Below, one piece after another: positions 1 to 9,589 of a stretch of DNA of 13,333 nt. The notes below the pieces were generated by a model, which saw nothing but the letters and a program-made list of their open reading frames with translations, was not told the origin of the DNA and did not search any database. The stretch lies in assembly GCA_050733935.1 (NCBI GenBank), contig JBOHUC010000155.1:1-13333 (forward strand). The letters are read 5' to 3'. The DNA comes from JBOHUC01 sp050733935. Lineage in GTDB: Bacteria; Eisenbacteria; RBG-16-71-46; DASYSL01. The translations under genes and the position numbers were made by a program. Numbering within the stretch: the stretch's first letter is position 1; each line of letters begins with the position of its first letter.

Positions 1-589
1 GGGCGAAGGGCCCCGTGGGCGCGCCCGGTGCGGCCGGCGGCGGCGGGAGCACGGGATTCGGAACCACGACCGACTTCGCGCGGATGTCCGGGGGAAAGTA
101 GTCGAGCACGCGCTCGCTCAGGACCGCGAGGCGCGCGGCGTGCGGATACGCAAGGCGCCGTAGCGCGGTCCACAGGCTGCCGATGTCGTCCTGGGACGGA
201 TCGATGTGCTCGGTTGCGACGACGGGCACGCCGGTGCCGGCCGCCCCTGCGATCGCAAGCACGTTCGTCACGTTCATGTACGAGAGAACGTGCGTTGCCG
301 CGGACTCGCGAATGGCGCGCCGGATCGCGCGCACGCGCGCCACGTTCCGCCCCAGCGCACCAAGGCGCCCGAGGAACGGGCCAGGCGCGCCGTTCACTCC
401 CATCGCGATCGGCTGGACGCGCAAATCGAGCTCGAAGAACGGTGCCGTGCCGGGATCCGTGAACGTCGCGACGCTCACGCGGTCGCCCCGCTCCGCCCAG
501 GCATTCGCCAGGATCGTCGCCACGCGCTCTGCTCCGCCGGGACCGAGCGCGTTGATGACGACGAGAATCGAGCGCGGGGCGCTAGCCAC
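1..589 (-). CDS. GT4-family glycosyltransferase, N-terminal part; 3' end outside window
   Basis: Reading the minus strand from a GTG at 589 gives 196 residues open to the window edge. It begins MASAPRSILVVINALGPGG and continues AERVATILANAWAERGDRV. The GPGGAER motif (17-22) is typical of the N-terminal acceptor domain of GT4 enzymes. VPVVATEHID (121-130) and the linker VVVPNPVLPP (174-183) mark the approach to the C-terminal nucleotide-sugar domain, which lies beyond position 1 with the catalytic EX7E motif. A Pro-rich run (182-188) follows the linker. The start overlaps the previous gene by 8 bases (GTGGCTAG), and only a weak GAGG lies upstream, so translation is probably coupled. It is more similar in style to module 1 of the double glycosyltransferase (GGAER type) than to its direct neighbour. 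The acceptor and sugar are unknown. Confidence 0.87.
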   Translation of the reverse strand, partial: MASAPRSILVVINALGPGGAERVATILANAWAERGDRVSVATFTDPGTAPFFELDLRVQPIAMGVNGAPGPFLGRLGALGRNVARVRAIRRAIRESAATHVLSYMNVTNVLAIAGAAGTGVPVVATEHIDPSQDDIGSLWTALRRLAYPHAARLAVLSERVLDYFPPDIRAKSVVVPNPVLPPPPAAPGAPTGPFA

Positions 590-1717
590 GGCCGGCCGCC
601 TCGGCGAGCGTGCGATCGAGCCGCACGACCGCTCCCTTGACGTCGAACGACGCTTGCTGGCGCTCGCGGGCGCGCGCGCCGAGCCGTCTCCGATCCTCGG
701 GGGAGGCAGCGAGCCGGCCGAGCGCTTCGGCGAGCGCCTCGCCATCGCCCGCGGGGACGAGCACGCCGGCCGCGCCGTCTTCGAGGATCCAGGGAATCGC
801 GCCGAGCCTCGAAGCGATCACCGGCAGTCCCGTCGCCATCGCTTCGAGAATCACGACCGGGAACGAATCCGCGAGGGTCGGGAGCACGAACACGTCCGCG
901 CTCGCGTACTCCCGAAGGCGCTCTTCGCCGAGAGGACCGCGGAGCTCGACGGTGCCCGCGCGGACGAGCGGATGCGCCGCCGCCGCTTCGAACGCCTCGG
1001 GCGTCTCGCCCGCGCCGACGAGCGTGCCGACGATCCGGGGAGCGCTCGCGGCCGCGCTCGTGTGCGCGATCGCTTCGAGCAGGAGGTCCGTCCCCTTGGC
1101 CGGGCCCACGCGGCCGACGAAGAGGACACGCACGGAGCCGTCGTTCCCGGTCGAGGGCGTGGCAGCGCGCGGTGACGGCCGGAACACCTCCCCGTTCGTG
1201 AAGTTCGGGATCACGACCAGGCGTCCCCGCGGGACGAGCGGCTCGAAGAACGGCGCATAGGGATCGGCGAGCACGATGAACCGTGCCGCCCGGCGCGCGC
1301 CGAAACGGAAGAGCGCGCCGCGCCATCCGTCGGCCCGGGGACCGGGAAACTGGACGGCCTCGGGGTAGCCATGCCACTGGAGAACGACCGGAACGCGGAA
1401 GGCGCGGCAGACGAGGACGAGCGCGAGATCGCGCAGGAACCCGGTGTCGGCCGTCGACTGTACGAGTGCAACGCGCGGCCGGCGCACGAGCAGGACCCAC
1501 GGGAGCCGCACGAGATGAACGAGCGTCCACACCACGTCCCACGGCGTGACCGTCGAAGGCTTCCCCTCCTGCTGCGGCTTCGAAAGATTGAACGGCTCGA
1601 GGCGCCAGCGCTCGGAGAGCGGTGAATCGAGGATCGCACGCACGAGGATGCCGACTCCGCCGGGCGGCGGCGGCAAAGCGCCGATCACGAGCGCGCGCGG
1701 AAGCTCCTTCCCGTCCG

Positions 1718-1721
<4 letters not shown>
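582..1721 (-). CDS. GT4-family glycosyltransferase
   Basis: A complete 379-residue GT-B enzyme predicted to transfer a sugar from a nucleotide donor on the cytoplasmic membrane face. The N-terminal half has the glycine-rich acceptor-side loop PPPPGGVGILVRAI (17-30) and QWHGYPEAVQFPG (115-127). The domain linker is VVIPNFTNGEVF (169-180), and the C-terminal half begins VRVLFVGRVGPAKGTD (197-212). The usual EX7E motif appears as DX7E: D285 and E293 in DSFPVVILEAMATGLP, a conservative change seen in other GT4 enzymes. Hydrophobic stretches at 63-79 and 97-114 may aid membrane association. It looks homologous to the second half of the double glycosyltransferase (shared GGV...VR..L.SPLS...RLE layout). 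The start is taken as the GTG at 1721, which overlaps the amidotransferase stop as GTGA. There is no ribosome site, so coupled translation is likely. A frame extending to 2276 shadows the amidotransferase gene. Confidence 0.9.
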
Positions 1722-3628
<1,907 letters not shown>

Positions 3629-3635
3629 GATCCCG

Positions 3636-3645
3636 CCCCCTCCCC
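3636..3645 (-). promoter_or_regulatory. Purine-rich ribosome-binding region for the amidotransferase gene
   Basis: GGGGAGGGGG on the minus strand, with its GGAGG core 10 bases before the ATG at 3628. It lies in the 39-base gap, the largest gap in the window, so this gene may have its own ribosome entry rather than relying on coupling. Confidence 0.6.
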
Positions 3646-3660
3646 TTTCGTCCCGCCGCG

Positions 3661-3677
3661 CGCCCGCCTAGCGGGCG
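3661..3677 (-). repeat. Perfect GC hairpin whose loop is the UAG stop codon of the two-domain oxidoreductase gene
   Basis: On the minus strand CGCCCGC-TAG-GCGGGCG forms a 7-base-pair all-GC stem with the stop codon as its three-base loop. No T-run follows, so it does not look like an intrinsic terminator. It may be chance in GC-rich DNA, or it may affect ribosome release or mRNA stability between this gene and the amidotransferase gene. Confidence 0.5.
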
Positions 3678-5902
3678 GCGTCCCCGCGGGCGGAATCCGG
3701 CCCGACCGAGACGGGGAATCCGGTCGTCAGGGATTCGATGGTCGCGAGCGTGGCGCGCGAGACATTCAGGAGCTCGGACCAGGCAATCGGCGGCGCGCCT
3801 CCCGCGACGAGGGCCGCGACGAAACGGGCGATCTCTTCGGCGTGACCCTTCTCGACCGACAGCGCGCCTTTCGTGCGCTTCTTCGATCCGGACCAGAGGG
3901 TGAGCGACTGATAGTTGTCGAGCACCGCACTTCGCCCGCGGCCGAGCACTTCGACCCGCTCCTTGGGCATCGCGGGATCGCCGGCCGCGGCGTACAGGAC
4001 CGAGCCGACGGAGCCGTCGGCGCACTCGGCGGTGACGCTCAGGTTGTCGTCGGCGCGCCAGTGTCCGCGGGGATCGCGCATGCCGCTTGCGACCACGCGT
4101 GCGATCGGAGATCCCGTGAGGAACACGACGTAGTCGAGGAAGTGGCAGACCTCGCCGAGGATCCGCCCGCCCCCCACGGTCGGATCCTGGTACCACGACT
4201 CGCGCCCGAGGAAGCCTGCGTTCACGCGATAGGAAACCAGGAGCGGCCCTTCGCCCGCGGGAAAGTGCGCGGCGAGATCGCGCGACAGGGCGGCGAACCG
4301 CCGGTTGAAACCGATCAGAAGGGGCGCCGGCCGCCCGGTCGAGGCCTCGACGTCGCGCACGGCCGCCGCGACGCGATCGAGCTCCTCGGCGTTCACGGCG
4401 AGGGGCTTCTCGACGAACACGGCCTTGCCCGCGCGGAGCGCACGTTCGGCGAATCCGGCGTGGAGTTGATGCCGCGTCACGACGAACACCGCGTCGGTCG
4501 CGGGATCGGCGATCACCTCCTGCGCCTCGGAGGCACAGAAGGAAAATCCGAACTTCTCGGCGGCGCCGCGCGCGGTGAGCCCGCTTGCGGTCACGACGCC
4601 CGTGAGCCGGACGTCGGAACGGCGCTTCAAGTGCGGGAGGAGCATCGACGTCGCGAAGTTTCCGGCGCCCACGAAGCCCACCCCTACGGCCTCGCCGGCG
4701 ACCCGGGCACGGGCGGGAGCGACAGCGGCTCCAGCACCCGGGGACGCCAGGTTCACGCGACGCGCGCGGTCCGGCGTCTCGCCGTAGGAGAGCACGATGC
4801 CGAGATAGGGCTCGGTCGCGCGTCCCTGGATCAACGCGTACGCGCGTTCGGCATCCACGAACGGAACGCGATGGGAAATGAGAGGATCCACCTGCACGCG
4901 CCCGTCCTCGACGCGACGCAGGAACTCCTCCATGTTCCGCCGCTCGGTGAAGCGCACGTAGCCCGGCGGATAGTCGACGCCCTGCTCCTCGTACGACGGG
5001 TCGTAGCGACCCGGTCCGTAGGAGCGCGAGAGGACGAGCGAGAGCTCCTTCTCGTAGAACACGCGATGCGGCAGATCCATTTTCGTGATGCCGACCACGA
5101 CGACGCGGCCGCGATCGCGCAGGAGCTCGCCCGCGAGGGCCACGGGACCGCTCGACGACGAGGCGGCGGTCACGATCGCGCAATCCGCACCCCGGCCCGC
5201 GCTCGCGTGGAGCACGGCCTCGCGCGCTTCGCTCCCCGAGCCGATCACCACGCGGTCGCATCCGAGATCCTTCGCGAGGGCCGCGCGCGCCGGGTCGAGC
5301 TCGATGCCGACGACCCGCGCTCCCGCTTCCTTGAGGAGCTGGACCGTCAGGAGGCCCACGAGACCGAGCCCGATCACGACCACGTCCTCGCCGAGGCGGA
5401 TCTCCCCCTGACGCACGCCCTGGAGCGCGATCGCGCCGAGCGTCGTGAATGCGCCGCGCTCGAACGGCGTGTCCGCGCGCATCGGGACGACGAGATTCTT
5501 CGGGACGTACGCGATCTCGGCGTGCACCGCGTAGCCCGCTCCCGCGCACGCGACCGGGTCGCCGACCTGGAACTCGCCCGCGTCGCTTCCGACCTCGAGC
5601 ACGACGCCCGCGCTCGAATAGCCGAGCGGCGTGGGCGTGTCGAGCTTGTTCATGACCTTTTCGTAGGTCTGAAGGAGTCCCTGCTGGCGCACGCTCTCGA
5701 CCACCTTGCGCACCTGATCGGGACGCTCGAGCGCCTTTCCGAGCAGACTCTTCTTCGCCACGTCGACCTTCATCTTCTCCGTGCCGGCCGAGATGAGCGA
5801 GGCGCGCGTCGCAACCAGCACTCCCCCGGCGCGCAGCGCCGGAGCGGGCACGTCGGCGAGCCTGAGCTCGCCCGTCTTGTAGTTCTGCAGGATCTGCTTC
5901 AC
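3668..5902 (-). CDS. Two-domain oxidoreductase: zinc-less MDR (alcohol dehydrogenase-like) fused to Gfo/Idh/MocA
   Basis: A 744-residue fusion found repeatedly in polysaccharide loci (annotated elsewhere as bi-domain-containing oxidoreductase). Residues 1-375 form a medium-chain dehydrogenase: the start MKQILQNYKTGEL is characteristic, and the Rossmann motif is GLGLVGLLTVQLL (178-190). Residues about 405-744 form a Gfo/Idh/MocA unit: VGFVGAGNFA (407-416), EKP (498-500, normally contacting the cofactor and substrate) and GEVCHFLDY (583-591) with a candidate catalytic histidine. The MDR half lacks the usual catalytic zinc signature: the CGTD position reads SAGTE (38-42) and the GHE position reads LGYSSAG (93-99). 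The structural four-cysteine loop is also absent. It probably catalyses a two-step NAD(P)-dependent change on a sugar nucleotide or linked sugar; the substrate is unknown. The GTG at 5902 overlaps the ligase stop as GTGA. The gene is 39 bases from the amidotransferase gene. Confidence 0.92.
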   Translation of the reverse strand: MKQILQNYKTGELRLADVPAPALRAGGVLVATRASLISAGTEKMKVDVAKKSLLGKALERPDQVRKVVESVRQQGLLQTYEKVMNKLDTPTPLGYSSAGVVLEVGSDAGEFQVGDPVACAGAGYAVHAEIAYVPKNLVVPMRADTPFERGAFTTLGAIALQGVRQGEIRLGEDVVVIGLGLVGLLTVQLLKEAGARVVGIELDPARAALAKDLGCDRVVIGSGSEAREAVLHASAGRGADCAIVTAASSSSGPVALAGELLRDRGRVVVVGITKMDLPHRVFYEKELSLVLSRSYGPGRYDPSYEEQGVDYPPGYVRFTERRNMEEFLRRVEDGRVQVDPLISHRVPFVDAERAYALIQGRATEPYLGIVLSYGETPDRARRVNLASPGAGAAVAPARARVAGEAVGVGFVGAGNFATSMLLPHLKRRSDVRLTGVVTASGLTARGAAEKFGFSFCASEAQEVIADPATDAVFVVTRHQLHAGFAERALRAGKAVFVEKPLAVNAEELDRVAAAVRDVEASTGRPAPLLIGFNRRFAALSRDLAAHFPAGEGPLLVSYRVNAGFLGRESWYQDPTVGGGRILGEVCHFLDYVVFLTGSPIARVVASGMRDPRGHWRADDNLSVTAECADGSVGSVLYAAAGDPAMPKERVEVLGRGRSAVLDNYQSLTLWSGSKKRTKGALSVEKGHAEEIARFVAALVAGGAPPIAWSELLNVSRATLATIESLTTGFPVSVGPDSARGDAAR

Positions 5903-7332
5903 GCCACCTCGCCTTTGCCCCCGAGCAGGGCTGACTGGACGTCCTCGGGAATGAGCTGCTCGATCACTTTGAACTTGCCGCGTCCCGTGAGCGGCAGATC
6001 CGGAACCACGTCGACCGAAAACCGAACGCTCCCCGCCGCGCGCCGGCCGTACTCGGCGGCGATCGCCGCGCGATCGGACTCGCCGAAGCCGTCGCGCGGC
6101 ACGACCAGCACGTGCGCTTCGCCCGCCCGCTCCTGGCGGATCCGAAACCGGAGCACGCGATCGAATACTTCGCTGTGCGTATTGATCGCGGTGAACGAGA
6201 ACGTCTCGCCGCGCTCGCCGAACAGGCGCTCCGCGCTGAAGCGGCCCTCGATCGCCGTGAGCCTCGGATACGCGCGCCCGCACGGGCACGACCCCTCGGC
6301 GAGCGTGCCGCGATCATCGGTCGCGTAGCGGAGGAACGGCATGACCGAGTTCAGGAAGCCCGTGCCGACGATCGTGCCCGTGCCTCCCGGCGGAACGGGC
6401 TCGCCGCGCTCGTCCACGACTTCGAGCACGCCGTACTCCGGAAACAGGTGGTAGTCGTTCGAGCGCTCGCACCCACCGCCCAGGAGACACTTCTCGCTGT
6501 GGCCGTACCAGGCGAACACGGGGCATCCGAACGTGCGCTCGAGGAACGCGCGCTGAGCCGGATAGAGGTTCTCGGACCCGAGGAGGAGCGCGCGGAAGCG
6601 CGGGCGACGCCCCTCCGGCACGCCGAGCAGGAGTCGTCCCAGAGCTTCGGCCGACGACGGATAGGCGTGCAGGAACTCGGGCCGGTGGCGCTCGAGGAGT
6701 ACCAGGTAGCGCGGAAGCGTGTCGCTCGAAAGCGCAAACGTCGAGAGCACGAGCTCATCGAGGAGCGGATGCCACTCGTGCAGGCGTCCGCCCGAAAGGG
6801 CCGCGCCGCGAAGGACGGCGCGCTTCGAGCCCGGCTGGTAACCGACGCGCCCCCACTGAAAGGTCATGAACGCCCACTCCTTCGCCGAGCGTCCGCGGTC
6901 GATCCAGAGCCGGAGTGGAGTCCCGGTCGTTCCCCCCGTCGAAACGCGCTCGCGTGACCGCGCCGGAACGCCGTCGGCCAGGAGCTCCTCCTCGTGCCGG
7001 TAAAGAAGCTCGCGATCGAGAAGCGGCAGGAGCTTCAGGTCGGCGACGCCGCGGATGTGCTCGGGCCGAATGCCGCGCTCGTCGAACACCCTTCGGTAGT
7101 ACGGAACGCGCTCGTACGCGTAGCGCACGAGCTCGCGCACGCGCGCATCCTGCGCGGCCACGAGGACGGAGGCCGGCTCGCGCTCCGAGCGCGCGAGGAA
7201 GGCGCGCGTCGCGCGAAACGTGCGGCCGTAGAGGAAGGGCCGCGGCAGGAACGCCCCGAACGTCTCGAGCGTCTCGCGCACGCCGGGCGGAAGCGCCTCG
7301 AGCGCGCGCCGGGCCTCGGTCGCTACGCCCAT
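5899..7332 (-). CDS. PaaK/CapK-type phenylacetate-CoA ligase family protein (adenylate-forming), copy 2
   Basis: A second adenylate-forming ligase of 477 residues, clearly diverged from the one at 11134-12492. It keeps the phosphate-binding loop STGGTTGTP (131-139), YGHSEK (276-281), the RY.TDD stretch (335-340, where many relatives have RY.TGD), CPCGRAYPRL (349-358), GR (363-364) and a C-terminal GRGKFK (450-455) with candidate catalytic lysine K453 or K455. Cysteines 282, 288, 349 and 351 are in family positions. An N-terminal extension of about 60 residues precedes the core and contains LPRPFLYGRTFR, a pattern I associate with the capsule-locus branch. Its substrate is unknown; it may activate a carboxylic acid or amino acid for attachment to the glycan (inference). 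The ATG at 7332 has GGAGG 7 bases upstream and overlaps the preceding gene by 10 bases. Its TGA stop overlaps the next GTG by 4 bases. Two ligases in one operon argue for different substrates. Confidence 0.9.
   Translation of the reverse strand: MGVATEARRALEALPPGVRETLETFGAFLPRPFLYGRTFRATRAFLARSEREPASVLVAAQDARVRELVRYAYERVPYYRRVFDERGIRPEHIRGVADLKLLPLLDRELLYRHEEELLADGVPARSRERVSTGGTTGTPLRLWIDRGRSAKEWAFMTFQWGRVGYQPGSKRAVLRGAALSGGRLHEWHPLLDELVLSTFALSSDTLPRYLVLLERHRPEFLHAYPSSAEALGRLLLGVPEGRRPRFRALLLGSENLYPAQRAFLERTFGCPVFAWYGHSEKCLLGGGCERSNDYHLFPEYGVLEVVDERGEPVPPGGTGTIVGTGFLNSVMPFLRYATDDRGTLAEGSCPCGRAYPRLTAIEGRFSAERLFGERGETFSFTAINTHSEVFDRVLRFRIRQERAGEAHVLVVPRDGFGESDRAAIAAEYGRRAAGSVRFSVDVVPDLPLTGRGKFKVIEQLIPEDVQSALLGGKGEVA
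5905..5910 (-). promoter_or_regulatory. Possible Shine-Dalgarno site for the two-domain oxidoreductase
   Basis: GAGGTG lies only 2 bases before the GTG start at 5902, with AAAGG a little further upstream at a more usual distance. The purine-rich run supports the GTG start even though the spacing is not ideal. Confidence 0.45.
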
Positions 7333-9575
7333 CGTGGAGCCTCCGTCGCCTTGGCGGGTGCCGTCCGACGCGCGCCGCTTCCGGGCGTGAGGATCCGGCG
7401 GTAGACCGCGTCCAGCCGGTCGGCGAACACGGGCAGGTCGAACGCCTGGACGCGCAGGCGGGCCGAGCCTCCGAGCGCGCGCGCGAGGTCGGGCGAGCGC
7501 AGGATCTGGACCATCGCGGCAGCGAGGGCGTCGCGATCGCCGGTCGGGACCACGATCGCCTCCTGTCCGTCCGTGACCGCATCGAGCACACCGCCGACCG
7601 GAGTGACGATCGACGGAAGGCCCGACGCCATCGCCTCGAGCAGACTGATCGGCACGCCTTCGAAGTACGACGGCAGCACGAACACGCTCGCGCGCGCCAG
7701 GAGACGGCGCTTCCCTTCGAACGAAACCCATCCCGGCGTCTCGACCAGATCGGCGACGCCCGATCGCTCGGCCGCCGCGCGCACCGCCGCGCGTTCGCCT
7801 TCGCCGGCGAGCACGAGCTGCGCGCCCGGCACCTCGCGCGCGACCGTGGCCCAGGCGGCCACGAGATCGAACACGCCCTTCCGCTCGATCACGTCCCCGA
7901 GAAAGAGGGCGAGCGGCGGACCGGGCGGCGGATCGCCTTCCTGGTACGCGCGGAAGCGCTCGCGCGCGAGGTCCTCGAAGCGACGGACTTCGATCGGATT
8001 CGGCAGCGCCTCGATCCGGGCGCGCGGGAAGAGCTCGCGCAGCCTTCGCGCCCAGCTCTCGGAGAGCGAGAGCACGATCGGGCTCCCTTCGAGAAGCCCG
8101 GTCGCCATCATGCGAAACGCCGGGGGAGAGTGCTCGATGAACCGGTCGAATCCGCCGCCGTGCACGTGCACGAGGTATGGAATTCCGCGCAGCCGGCAGA
8201 GCGCGCCGACGATCGCCTTGCGCGCGAACGATCCGCGCGATGCCACCTTGATGTGAACGAGATTCGGCGGCCGGACGGTGAGCCCCGCCGCGATGGCGGT
8301 CGTGCCCGCGACCGCGACGAGCGCGCGCGTCAGGATCGATCCCACGCGATGCGTGGGGAACACCTCGAGCCGATAGTGGCGCGAGAGCGGGGAACGGAGC
8401 ATCTGCCGCGCGACCGACGCCACGCCCCCGCGCGAGCCGGGGTGAGGCGAGACGACCCACACGCGCGGAGCGGGAGCCGCGGCTTCGGCCAGGACCGTCT
8501 CGAGCCGGCGCACGATGGTGTCCCAGCTCCGCTCGAGCGCGCGCTCGCGGGCCACGAACCCGGCGCGCCTTCGCTCCGCCGGATCGCCGAGGGTCACGAG
8601 TCCGCGCGCGAGCTCGGCGGCATCGCCGGGCGCGACGAGCGGGCCCGCTCCGAGCACGAGCTCGGCGACTCCCGGAAGCGCAGTCGCCACGGTCGGAAGC
8701 CCGTGCGCCATCGCTTCGAGAAGCGCGTTCGGGAGACCTTCCCCCTGCGTCGAGGGAAGAATGATCGCGCGCGCCCGCTCGTAATACGAGGGGAGCCGGT
8801 CGCGGCTCTGGAATCCTTCGAACCGCGCGGCGACGCCGAGGGCACGCGCCTTCCCCTCGAGGCTCCGGCGCTCGGGACCGTCGCCGACGATCCAGAGGGG
8901 CGCTTCCGCCGCAGTTCCGCGCACGCGCGCAAGCGCCTCGAGCAGAACGTCGACACCCTTGTGGGCGATCAGGCGACCCACGTAAAGCCAGTCGTCTCCG
9001 GGCGGGAGGAGTTTCTCCGGAACGTCGACGCCGTTTCCCAGCACGTCGAGACGCGGCAGGAGCGCGTCGGCCGCGATCGCGTCGCGCGCGCCGAGGGCCG
9101 CAAGGAGCCGCACGCGATGCTCCTCGGTCTGGACGAGCACGCGCCGCGCCCGCTTCCACGCGGTCAGCGACGGGGCGAACAGATGGGGAAAGCGATCGAA
9201 CCGGTATTCGTTCTCGCCGCGCACCCACACGACGGTCGGAAGGCCGAGCACGCGATCGGCCGCCGCGCCCACCCAGCCGCTCGCGAACGTCTGGAAACAC
9301 AGGACGACGTCCGGTCGGGGTTTGAGGCCCCGGAGCGCGGCGAGAGTCGCGACCAGGTCGATGGCGGTGCGCGGCGGCCCAGCAAGAGCGATCGGAACGC
9401 GCACGATCGAGAAGCCGTCGCGCTCCTCGCGTGCGGCGCGGCCCGGCCAGCGGCGGGTCACGACCGTGATCCGGTGTCCGCGACGGGCGAGGTGCGCGGC
9501 GAGCCGGTCGGCCTGACGCTCCGCGCCGCCGATGTCGTGCGGCGGGAATCGTCCGATGAGAAACGCGACGTGCAT
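7323..9575 (-). CDS. Tandem double GT4 glycosyltransferase (two GT-B enzymes in one chain)
   Basis: A 750-residue protein, about twice a normal GT4 enzyme, with two complete GT-B modules in one frame. Module 1 (residues 1-366) has GGAER (16-20), VLGNGVDVP (178-186), YVGRLIAHKGVD (198-209) and an EX7E donor-site motif, E279/E287, in EGLPNALLEAMAHGLP. Module 2 (about 369-730) has RGGVASVAR (382-390), ALPNPIEV (523-530), FLGDVIERKGVFD (558-570) and EX7E E639/E647 in EGVPISLLEAMASGLP. A short Ala/Pro-rich joint (362-370) links them. Both probably use nucleotide sugars in the cytoplasm at the membrane face and could add two successive sugars. Module 2 resembles the separate GT4 gene at 582-1721 more than it resembles module 1. 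The ATG at 9575 lies 14 bases after the previous stop with no strong ribosome site. The 3' end overlaps the next gene by 10 bases. No stop or frameshift interrupts the junction. Confidence 0.9.
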   Translation of the reverse strand: MHVAFLIGRFPPHDIGGAERQADRLAAHLARRGHRITVVTRRWPGRAAREERDGFSIVRVPIALAGPPRTAIDLVATLAALRGLKPRPDVVLCFQTFASGWVGAAADRVLGLPTVVWVRGENEYRFDRFPHLFAPSLTAWKRARRVLVQTEEHRVRLLAALGARDAIAADALLPRLDVLGNGVDVPEKLLPPGDDWLYVGRLIAHKGVDVLLEALARVRGTAAEAPLWIVGDGPERRSLEGKARALGVAARFEGFQSRDRLPSYYERARAIILPSTQGEGLPNALLEAMAHGLPTVATALPGVAELVLGAGPLVAPGDAAELARGLVTLGDPAERRRAGFVARERALERSWDTIVRRLETVLAEAAAPAPRVWVVSPHPGSRGGVASVARQMLRSPLSRHYRLEVFPTHRVGSILTRALVAVAGTTAIAAGLTVRPPNLVHIKVASRGSFARKAIVGALCRLRGIPYLVHVHGGGFDRFIEHSPPAFRMMATGLLEGSPIVLSLSESWARRLRELFPRARIEALPNPIEVRRFEDLARERFRAYQEGDPPPGPPLALFLGDVIERKGVFDLVAAWATVAREVPGAQLVLAGEGERAAVRAAAERSGVADLVETPGWVSFEGKRRLLARASVFVLPSYFEGVPISLLEAMASGLPSIVTPVGGVLDAVTDGQEAIVVPTGDRDALAAAMVQILRSPDLARALGGSARLRVQAFDLPVFADRLDAVYRRILTPGSGARRTAPAKATEAPRWA
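7340..7344 (-). promoter_or_regulatory. Shine-Dalgarno site for the second PaaK-like ligase
   Basis: GGAGG on the minus strand lies 7 bases before the ATG at 7332, within the last codons of the double glycosyltransferase. It fixes the ligase start and the 10-base overlap. Confidence 0.7.
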
Positions 9576-9589
9576 GGGACCGGGCCGCT

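Noticed and set aside
183..1175. Plus-strand open frames opposite the two GT4 genes at the 3' end
   Set aside because: Low-complexity Arg/Ala/Pro composition and no motifs, while the minus strand carries clear GT4 signatures.
3661..3677. Intrinsic transcription terminator at the GC hairpin
   Set aside because: The stem is short and no T-run follows on the minus strand; a ribosome site and an in-operon gene come directly after.
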